20,364 nt of DNA, taken from positions 1 to 20,364 of the forward strand of contig DAXB01000069.1 in NCBI GenBank assembly GCA_002506175.1, in the 5' to 3' direction. The translations under genes and the position numbers were made by a program. The stretch comes from Methanomassiliicoccaceae archaeon UBA113 (lineage in GTDB: Archaea; Thermoplasmatota; Thermoplasmata; Methanomassiliicoccales; Methanomethylophilaceae). The notes beneath the pieces were generated by a model. It worked only from the letters and a program-made list of their open reading frames with translations. It was not told the DNA's origin and did no database searches. This document shows positions 14,474 to 20,364 of this stretch, one piece after another. Position 1 is the stretch's first letter. Every line of letters starts with the position of its first letter.

Positions 14474-14550
14474 GACAGGAACGGTATATTAGCCGTATTC
14501 TGTTACCATTTTCTGCATCACCGCCCTTGACCGAACAAAAGACACATTAA

Positions 14551-14558
14551 CACTATAC
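14551..14558 (+). promoter_or_regulatory. TATA-like element for the GTPase-polB unit
   Basis: CACTATAC is centred 25 nt before ATG 14580. No Shine-Dalgarno site is visible before that ATG, so a leaderless transcript is likely. Confidence 0.5.
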
Positions 14559-14579
14559 CCCATTCCGCATACGATAGCA

Positions 14580-15767
14580 ATGCAGATAGGAATCGTCGGG
14601 AAACCGAACGTTGGTAAATCCACTTTCTTCGGAGCGGCTACAATGGCGCCCGTTGAGATTGCCAACTACCCATTCACCACCATCGAACCCAACAAGGGAG
14701 TCGCTTACGTGCGTACCCCCTGCCCGTGCAAGGCACTTGGTGTGACATGCACACCTCACAACTCCCTATGCGTCAACGGAACCAGGATGGTTCCGGTTGA
14801 ACTCCTCGACGTCGCAGGACTCGTTCCCGACGCATGGCAGGGAAAGGGACTCGGTAACCAGTTCCTGGATGATCTGAGACAGGCAGATGCCCTCATCAAT
14901 GTTGTGGATGTCAGCGGTTCCACCGATATCGAGGGGGTACCTGGCGATATCGGATCCCACGACCCTACCGAAGACATCACATTCCTGAGGAAAGAGATCG
15001 AATGCTGGATGAGGGAGATTCTCAAAAATGGGTTCAACAAGATGGCAAGGGCATCGAGGATGACCGGTCAGAAAGCCGAAGGGATCATCCAAGACAGACT
15101 CGCCGGACTGAATGTCACGGAAGCTCAGATCAAAAAGGCCCTGTCGGCAGTAGAAATGCCGGAAGACATAGTCAACTGGACAGATGACGATCTGCTGAGG
15201 CTCTGCGTTCATATCAGGGCGCAATCCAAGCCTATGATCGCAGCCATGAATAAAGCGGATATCGCACCGGAAGGGAACATCGAGAAGGTCGAAGCGATAA
15301 ACGACATCTGCGTGGTCACGATGGCGGAAACGGAGCTCGCTCTCAAGAAGGCGGCTGCCGCGGGACTGCTGGAATACACCCCGGGAGACCCCACATTCAC
15401 AATCAAGGAGGGCGTCAAGCTCAATGACGGCCAGAAGAAAGCCCTCGATTACATGAAAGCCAACATGGAGAAATACGGAGGGACCGGAGTCCAGAAATGC
15501 ATCGAGGATGCGGCATTCAAGATGCTGGACCTCATCACCGTATACCCTGTGGAGGATGAGAACAAGTACACAGACCACTTCGGCCGTGTCCTGCCAGATG
15601 CTTTCCTGGTACCTCGCGGTTCCACTGCCAAGGATCTCGCATACAAGATCCACAGCGACCTCGGAGACAAGTTCATCCGTGCAGTCAATGCCCGTACAAA
15701 ACGCACCGTCGGAGCCGATTACGAGCTCCAGGACGGAGACGTCATAAGGATCGTCGCCAACAAGTGA
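14580..15767 (+). CDS. OBG/YchF-type GTPase with TGS domain
   Basis: This 395-residue P-loop NTPase of the OBG/YchF group is probably ribosome-linked. G1 is GKPNVGKST (7-15), G3 is DVAG (77-80) and G4 is NKAD (224-227), with intact switch text ANYPFTTIEPN. A cysteine cluster, CPCKALGVTC with another Cys at 64, sits in the region after switch I and may bind metal. A helical insertion lies at about 120-200, and a TGS domain ends the protein at about 322-395. The G4 sequence NKAD suggests guanine specificity, unlike NMxE in true YchF, which prefers ATP. polB starts 4 nt downstream and is probably co-transcribed. Confidence 0.88.
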   Translation: MQIGIVGKPNVGKSTFFGAATMAPVEIANYPFTTIEPNKGVAYVRTPCPCKALGVTCTPHNSLCVNGTRMVPVELLDVAGLVPDAWQGKGLGNQFLDDLRQADALINVVDVSGSTDIEGVPGDIGSHDPTEDITFLRKEIECWMREILKNGFNKMARASRMTGQKAEGIIQDRLAGLNVTEAQIKKALSAVEMPEDIVNWTDDDLLRLCVHIRAQSKPMIAAMNKADIAPEGNIEKVEAINDICVVTMAETELALKKAAAAGLLEYTPGDPTFTIKEGVKLNDGQKKALDYMKANMEKYGGTGVQKCIEDAAFKMLDLITVYPVEDENKYTDHFGRVLPDAFLVPRGSTAKDLAYKIHSDLGDKFIRAVNARTKRTVGADYELQDGDVIRIVANK

Positions 15768-15771
15768 TCCG

Positions 15772-18174
15772 ATGGAAACCTGGGATGTCAGGCTGATAAG
15801 CGCCTCGGCGGCGCAGGACGGGGAAGAACCCGTGGTGGAGCTCTTCGGGAAGACCCGCGACAGGAAATCGATAACCATATTGGCATATGGATTCAGGCCC
15901 TATCTGTTCGCAGTCGATCCGAAACCCGACCTCGAAAAGCTCCTCAAAGAGGACAAAGAAGTCGAATCCACGGAACACGACAGCCTCCTGTACAAATCGG
16001 AAATGCATGATGTCCTGAAGATCACCATAACGCACCCCTGGAAACTATCGGACTACAAGAACAAGCTCCAAAGGACTGGACACCGGGCATTGTCGTCAGA
16101 CATATCGTTCCATCACCGTTTCTTCTACGACAAGGATATGGGATCCTGCATAAGGGTCACAGGAGAGACGATCGACAAGCCGTATTACACCGACATCGTC
16201 GCGAAGATGGATTCGTTCGAGAACATCGACTCGTTCGACCCGGGACTGAAAATCCTGTCGTTCGACATCGAGAACTCCGTGGAACATGAGTTCATCTACA
16301 CCATATGCTCCGTCGTTCAAGACGGCGACGATATGCACAACTGCGAATCCCTTTCGGGTTCGGAGAAGGACATCATCAACGGTTTCGCTGATCTGATACG
16401 GAGAGAGGACCCGGACGTCATCACTGGATACAACATCGATAACTACGATATCCGCAAGATAATGGACAGATCCAAGGCCGTGAGGCTCAAGGATGCTCTC
16501 CCCTGGGGACGTGACGGAAGCCAACCGCGCCTTGTCAGCGAAAGGTTCTGGCGTGTCAAGGGACGCCTGGTCTGCGATGCATGGTGGGCTGTTAAGATGC
16601 AGCTCCGCCCCAAACAGGAAACGCTGAACGCCGTATCCCTGATGCTCCTCGGAGAACAGAAACTGGACGTGGACCCGAAGTACATGGATTCAGAATGGAC
16701 CAACGACAAGGAAAAGGTCATCAGATACTGCTTCAAGGACGCCGAACTCGCACTGCGCATTCTGCTGAAAGTGGATACCCTTCGTAAAGACATGGATCTT
16801 GCAGCGGTATCCAAACTCACGATAGAGGATGTCATGACATCCGGTTCATCCCAGTTGGCCGACTCCCTCCTGATCCGCGCTGCGGACAGGAACAAGGTAG
16901 CGGTCCCCAACATGGGAACCAGGCTCGCCGGTGCCGATCAGATAGAGGGAGGGTATGTTCACAGCATGACCCCCGGATTATACCATTGGGTCTGTGTAGA
17001 GGACTTCAAATCCATGTACCCCTCGCTCATCATAGCCAAGAACATCTGCTTCACGACCCTATGCGAAGACGGAGAGATCGTCAGCCCATCGGGTGCGCGT
17101 TTCATGTCCAAGGACAGAAGGGAGGGGCTCCTCCCCAGGATCCTGGAGGACCTGATGCACGAGAGGGACAGCATCAAGAAGAAGATGAAAAAGACCGATG
17201 ACAAGCACGAATATGACTATCTGGACGGATTGCAGGGTGCTGTCAAAGTCCTCATGAACACATTCTACGGAGTGTTCGCATCGACATTCTACAGATTCAC
17301 CGATAAGAGCATCGGGGCGGCGATCACCGCTTTCGCAAGAGCGAACACCATCGGAATCATCAATCAGGTCGAATCGGAAGGCATACATGTGATCTACTCC
17401 GACACCGACTCCGTTTTCATGCAGTCTCCGGCGGATAATCTGGAGGGCTCGGTTGAATTCGGAAACAAGATGGCGGAGAGATTCTCCGTGGACGGAGGGA
17501 CCTTGGAATTCGAAAAACTCGTCGAACCCCTGTTCACTCACGGTAAGAAGAAGAGGTATGTCGGGAGGATCGTATGGCCCGTGAAGTCCGAAGAGCTCCT
17601 CGTAAGAGGCTATGAAATGAGGAGATCGGACTCCTTCGACCTTCAGAGCAAGATGCTGAACGACCTTTTCGAGATGATTCTCGACGAGAAGAATGATGAG
17701 GCACTGGCGATGGTCAAGAGCACGATACAGAATGTTCAGACCGGCAACGTCGATGCATCCGATCTTGTGATATCCAAATCATGCAAGGGGCTGGACGCGT
17801 ACGAGAACCCCGACAGGATGGCCAATGTCCAAGCGGCCAAGAAGCTCATCGACATGGGCTACGATTTCATTCCGGGTATGAAGATATCATGGATCGTCAC
17901 CGATGCAAAAGCGACACCGCAGAAGGTGGAACCGTACATCAGCGGGGTCGAGTTCAAGGCCAAACCAGACTACAAGTATTATGCGGAACGCCTCTCCCAG
18001 ACTGCATCCCGTATAACCGAGGTGTTCGGATGGGAGGAGAAGGACCTCCTGACCGGAAGCCAACAATCCACGTTGTTCAGCGATGCATTCGAGTCCAAAG
18101 GGGAAGTGAAGAAGAAATCCGTAGAACCGGCCAAACCGAAACCGAAGATGAAGAGTCTGGATGATTTCTTCTGA
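15772..18174 (+). CDS. polB: Family B DNA-directed DNA polymerase
   Basis: This 800-residue replicative or repair polymerase has intact proofreading and synthesis sites. Exonuclease motifs: ExoI FDIEN (Asp165, Glu167), ExoII GYNIDNYD (about 219-226), ExoIII YCFKDAE (Tyr319, Asp323). Polymerase motifs: A DFKSMYPSLI (Asp411), B KVLMNTFYGVF (about 492-502), C YSDTDS (Asp544, Asp546), then KKKRYVG (about 592). No intein interrupts motifs A to C. The C-terminus is a basic, proline-rich linker ending in MKSLDDFF, a likely PCNA-interacting (PIP) peptide. ATG is 4 nt after the GTPase stop, with no clear ribosome-binding site of its own. Confidence 0.96.
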   Translation: METWDVRLISASAAQDGEEPVVELFGKTRDRKSITILAYGFRPYLFAVDPKPDLEKLLKEDKEVESTEHDSLLYKSEMHDVLKITITHPWKLSDYKNKLQRTGHRALSSDISFHHRFFYDKDMGSCIRVTGETIDKPYYTDIVAKMDSFENIDSFDPGLKILSFDIENSVEHEFIYTICSVVQDGDDMHNCESLSGSEKDIINGFADLIRREDPDVITGYNIDNYDIRKIMDRSKAVRLKDALPWGRDGSQPRLVSERFWRVKGRLVCDAWWAVKMQLRPKQETLNAVSLMLLGEQKLDVDPKYMDSEWTNDKEKVIRYCFKDAELALRILLKVDTLRKDMDLAAVSKLTIEDVMTSGSSQLADSLLIRAADRNKVAVPNMGTRLAGADQIEGGYVHSMTPGLYHWVCVEDFKSMYPSLIIAKNICFTTLCEDGEIVSPSGARFMSKDRREGLLPRILEDLMHERDSIKKKMKKTDDKHEYDYLDGLQGAVKVLMNTFYGVFASTFYRFTDKSIGAAITAFARANTIGIINQVESEGIHVIYSDTDSVFMQSPADNLEGSVEFGNKMAERFSVDGGTLEFEKLVEPLFTHGKKKRYVGRIVWPVKSEELLVRGYEMRRSDSFDLQSKMLNDLFEMILDEKNDEALAMVKSTIQNVQTGNVDASDLVISKSCKGLDAYENPDRMANVQAAKKLIDMGYDFIPGMKISWIVTDAKATPQKVEPYISGVEFKAKPDYKYYAERLSQTASRITEVFGWEEKDLLTGSQQSTLFSDAFESKGEVKKKSVEPAKPKPKMKSLDDFF

Positions 18175-18183
18175 AAAAGAACC

Positions 18184-18208
18184 GGGGAAGGAGGGCTGCT
18201 CCGACCCC
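18184..18208. terminator. Hairpin between convergent polB and zinc-ribbon genes
   Basis: GGGG at 18184-18187 pairs with CCCC at 18205-18208, and GGAG at 18190-18193 with CTCC at 18199-18202, with a small internal mismatch and a 5-nt loop. It sits in the 49-nt gap between two converging genes. It could serve as a terminator on either strand, although no long T-run follows. Confidence 0.35.
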
Positions 18209-18223
18209 ATATGTTTCGTGGGT

Positions 18224-19468
18224 TCAGCTCTTGTACTGGAACTCGTCCGACTTCGAGGTTACCCTCATACTGTCCTTACGATAGTATTCCTTGGCACCGT
18301 ACTTCATCTCCACATTGTTGAGCTTCTTGTCGAAATGAGATTGGAATACCGCTGCCCCAGGTAATGAGAATAGCACCGCCACGATTATGAACACTGGGTT
18401 GGGACTGCCCGTGAAATAGAATAATGCCCCGGTGATCAGCGCCAGCTGCAGGAAGAACACCAGCGCCGTCGCGATATCGAACTTCCTCTTGTTCTTAGGA
18501 AGATTACCCGTCATCTTTCCAGTCTGACCGTTCATCGCGAAACTGAATTTCTTCCCATTCCACTCGGTACCGATGAGCCATACGGGATACAAGACATAGT
18601 CCACATTGGATTTGGTTATCTTGGAGCGCACATCCATGATATCCACGTATGTGTAACCGTGTACCGTCTTCTTGAATGCCTCTGCTGCACCCTCCTCCAT
18701 ACGTCTTCTGGCGCGCCTGCCGGCCTGCTCCTGCCCCACATCGTATTTGTCCGCGACGTATCCTGTCAGATATCCCGTCTTGAACTCCTCCGCCTTGGAA
18801 TAGTCGAAAGGTTCTATGGATTCCATCAGACTGTCGGATATCTTCACCGATCCGTCTACCGGGATGTGGTCGAACGCTATCTCTCCGCCCCTCTTAACGC
18901 AATAGTGCTTGCGGATTGTGGGGCCGTTATCGCTCTTGCTCTCCTTGACCCCATCGTATGTGACGTCGACGGCCATCTCGGAATCGTACACCCAGAACGG
19001 GACGTACAATCCTTTGACCTCCTCGAGCCTGTTGCCTTCGAAGAATCCTTTCGCGACGAACTTCTTGCTCCTGATGTGCTTCTGCAGCTCTTCCAGAGCC
19101 TGTTCCTTCGTATGTTTGAACGGAATAACCTTATCGGGTTTCAGGACTCCGCTGAGACGTCCTTTGAAAATGACCGCGTTGCCGCAGTAGGGACATACGG
19201 TCGCAGACGTGTTGACATCGGTATAGATTTCGCCTCCGCAAGATTCGCACGAGTATTCTGACACCGCATCGACGTCATCCCACTCCCTGCCTGCATCTTT
19301 CGGCAGGTCGACGTCCGCCGCATCCACGGAAAGATCGCCTTCGTTCCTTGCCAACGCATCAGCAGTCAGTTCGCATCCGCAATATGCACAGCGTATCAAC
19401 TGCGAACCTATGTCGAATTTTAGAGAAGCTCCGCAATTCGGACACTTGTGTTCTATGTTCTCTGTCAT
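18224..19468 (-). CDS. Double zinc-ribbon membrane protein of unknown function
   Basis: This 414-residue protein has two four-cysteine zinc ribbons at the N-terminus: Cys9/12/27/30 (CPNC, CAYC) and Cys74/77/92/95 (CESC, CPYC). An acidic linker lies between them. A long soluble middle contains FEGNRLEEVKGLYVPFWVYD and repeated aromatic beta text, similar to uncharacterised bacterial and archaeal proteins often misnamed as helicase or TFIIB-like. Two hydrophobic helices lie at about 321-343 and 348-366, followed by a basic tail. ATG 19468 is chosen because GGAG lies 8 nt upstream. ATG 19579 would add 37 residues and could be used from a leaderless transcript. Function is not known. Confidence 0.78.
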   Translation of the reverse strand: MTENIEHKCPNCGASLKFDIGSQLIRCAYCGCELTADALARNEGDLSVDAADVDLPKDAGREWDDVDAVSEYSCESCGGEIYTDVNTSATVCPYCGNAVIFKGRLSGVLKPDKVIPFKHTKEQALEELQKHIRSKKFVAKGFFEGNRLEEVKGLYVPFWVYDSEMAVDVTYDGVKESKSDNGPTIRKHYCVKRGGEIAFDHIPVDGSVKISDSLMESIEPFDYSKAEEFKTGYLTGYVADKYDVGQEQAGRRARRRMEEGAAEAFKKTVHGYTYVDIMDVRSKITKSNVDYVLYPVWLIGTEWNGKKFSFAMNGQTGKMTGNLPKNKRKFDIATALVFFLQLALITGALFYFTGSPNPVFIIVAVLFSLPGAAVFQSHFDKKLNNVEMKYGAKEYYRKDSMRVTSKSDEFQYKS

Positions 19469-19598
19469 CTCAACCACTCCCGTCTCCGGAACAGCATCCT
19501 GACCTTCAGCGGAATTGTTTCTGTTCGATAAAACATTATGTCCGATGCAAACCATCGTATTTTCAGGAACATCTCCCATGCACCCAGATGTTTCTGGC

Positions 19599-19614
19599 TA
19601 ATATGATTATAAAC
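19599..19614. promoter_or_regulatory. Shared AT-rich promoter element between divergent genes
   Basis: The stretch TAATATGATTATAAAC holds TATA-like text on both strands. On the plus strand it is about 40 nt before the MORN gene start, giving a short leader with AGAGGAA. On the minus strand TTTATAATC is about 28 nt before the upstream ATG at 19579 of the zinc-ribbon gene. Confidence 0.45.
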
Positions 19615-19647
19615 GCTTAATCGGTTACATACCTCAGAGGAATTCAA

Positions 19648-20070
19648 ATGCCAATAGAAACAAAGATGTTTCCCAACGGAGACGTGTACTCCGGAGAAGT
19701 CAACTACGGCAATCTAAACGGAGAGGGAAAGTACGTGTTCGTATCCGGAGCCATTTACGAGGGGCAGTTCGTCGACGGCATGTTCAACGGCTACGGCAAA
19801 TACACCTGCGCAGACGGTGACGTCTACGAGGGCGAGTTCGTCAGGAACATGTTCGAAGGCGTTGGAATCATGAAGAAGGCCAACGGAGAGAGGTACGAGG
19901 GACATTTCAGAGAGAACCTCTACCACGGACCCGGTGTGCTCACATACCCTACCGGAGAGAAGGACGAGGGTGTGTTCAAGTACGGAAAAATCCAGGGAAC
20001 AGGATACCACACCTACGCTGACGGTGAAAAGGTGCAGGTGGAATTCGATAACGGAAAGTTCGTCGACTGA
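19648..20070 (+). CDS. MORN-repeat protein
   Basis: This 140-residue protein consists almost wholly of about five or six MORN repeats, each near 23 residues. Recurring text includes YSGEV..G.LNGEGKY, YEGQFVDGMFNGYGKY, YEGEFVRNMFEGVG and YEGHFRENLYHGPG. MORN arrays form elongated beta structures that in other organisms bind lipids or proteins. No enzyme domain, signal peptide or membrane segment is attached, so it is a stand-alone scaffold-like protein. AGAGGAA precedes ATG by 6 nt. The partner is unknown. Confidence 0.9.
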   Translation: MPIETKMFPNGDVYSGEVNYGNLNGEGKYVFVSGAIYEGQFVDGMFNGYGKYTCADGDVYEGEFVRNMFEGVGIMKKANGERYEGHFRENLYHGPGVLTYPTGEKDEGVFKYGKIQGTGYHTYADGEKVQVEFDNGKFVD

Positions 20071-20090
20071 ACTGCGGTCCACCCGTACAC

Positions 20091-20098
20091 TATATATA
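20091..20098 (+). promoter_or_regulatory. TATA box for rpl15e
   Basis: TATATATA is centred about 27 nt before 20121, so the transcript should begin at or next to the hairpin at 20122-20140. A second weaker element (CTATACAT, 20101-20108) could give a start about 10 nt later. Confidence 0.6.
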
Positions 20099-20121
20099 CT
20101 CTATACATATCCCAACATTCA

Positions 20122-20140
20122 GCAGCACACTTAGTGCTGC
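20122..20140 (+). promoter_or_regulatory. 5' leader hairpin of rpl15e
   Basis: GCAGCAC (20122-20128) and GTGCTGC (20134-20140) form a perfect 7-bp stem with loop ACTTA, at the predicted 5' end of the rpl15e transcript. A second possible stem, ACGGA (20143-20147) with TCCGT (20166-20170), follows. The leader also holds AAGGTGA twice, at about 20160 and 20172. A regulatory role is inferred from position only. Confidence 0.45.
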
Positions 20141-20183
20141 GAACGGAAATGTGCCGCAAGGTGAATCCGTAAAGGTGATTAAA

Positions 20184-20364
20184 ATGAGCGAAGAGACTCA
20201 AGAAACACGCCCGGTCAACGGGAAGAGCATGTACAGCTACATCGCTGATGCATGGGATGTACCCGAGAAATCATATGTGAAAGCACTCAACTACGAGCGC
20301 AGGATCGTGTGGAGAAAGGAGGAGAACTTCCTCCGCATCGAGAAGCCCACCCGTCTGGACAGGG
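20184..20364 (+). CDS. rpl15e: Large ribosomal subunit protein eL15, 3' end missing
   Basis: The first 60 residues of ribosomal protein L15e, found in archaea and eukaryotes, are present before the window ends. The family text SMYSYIADAW, then SYVKALNYERRIVWRKE and IEKPTRLDR, is clear. About 14 residues precede the usual MYSYI start, giving a slightly longer, polar N-terminus. AAAGGTGATT lies 4-6 nt before ATG 20184. The leader is 63 nt and structured. Confidence 0.95.
   Translation, partial: MSEETQETRPVNGKSMYSYIADAWDVPEKSYVKALNYERRIVWRKEENFLRIEKPTRLDR

Noticed and set aside
14474..14579. Possible small RNA or riboswitch between ksgA and the GTPase gene
   Set aside because: Only a weak 4-bp inverted repeat (ACGG/CCGT) and a TATA-like element are visible, which is not enough to call a structured RNA.
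14766..15878. Minus-strand open frame of 370 codons opposite the GTPase gene
   Set aside because: It has low-complexity shadow composition and no motif. The plus-strand GTPase and polB genes explain the sequence fully.
15772..18174. Intein insertion in the family B polymerase
   Set aside because: Motifs A, B and C are continuous and the length of 800 residues is normal for an intein-free archaeal enzyme.
1..20364. CRISPR array, insertion sequence, prophage or toxin-antitoxin module
   Set aside because: No regularly spaced repeats, transposase or integrase text, or terminal inverted repeats were seen. Both tRNA genes lack flanking att-like duplications.

Overview
This window is compact euryarchaeal DNA, most likely from a gut-type methanogen of the order Methanomassiliicoccales (class Thermoplasmata). 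It contains archaeal or eukaryote-like genes: Rpb10, Rpb4, aIF1A, RIO1, a Pno1/Dim2-type KH protein, Pus10, L21e, L15e, archease and a family B DNA polymerase. Promoters look like archaeal TATA boxes about 25-28 nt before the expected start. Of 23 genes whose stop is visible, 21 end in TGA, 2 in TAA and none in TAG. One gene, a PurN-like formyltransferase, is interrupted only by an in-frame TAG. Methanomassiliicoccales read TAG as pyrrolysine, so this pattern is the main support for the placement. No 16S rRNA or mcr gene is present to confirm it.

Layout, left to right. (1) 1-453: the end of rpoN (Rpb10), a hairpin and tRNA-Pro(GGG). (2) 454-2478: a secreted or membrane-anchored protein with InlB-type repeats and a C-terminal transglutaminase-like domain. 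(3) 2569-3959: ilvC and a cyclophilin-like DUF369 protein. They converge, with no intergenic base, on a minus-strand block at 3960-6855: an M24 peptidase, L-aspartate dehydrogenase, an HD hydrolase and a small membrane protein. (4) 6924-9318: archease, then the amber-containing PurN-like gene, which overlaps an EhaR-like HAD-fold gene. (5) tRNA-Glu(UUC) on the minus strand. (6) 9520-14473: an eight-gene run for translation initiation, ribosome maturation and transcription (aIF1A, RIO1, KH protein, Pus10, L21e, RpoF, DUF655, KsgA), with gaps of -4 to +19 nt. (7) 14580-18174: a TGS-domain GTPase and family B DNA polymerase. (8) 18224-20364: a minus-strand zinc-ribbon membrane protein, a divergent MORN-repeat protein and the start of rpl15e behind a structured leader.

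Most genes are housekeeping. The accessory or unusual parts are the repeat/transglutaminase surface protein, the amber-codon formyltransferase with its degenerate HAD-like partner, the membrane peptide/HD hydrolase pair, the zinc-ribbon membrane protein and the MORN protein. I saw no insertion sequence, prophage, CRISPR array or rRNA gene, and no gene-free stretch over 300 bases.
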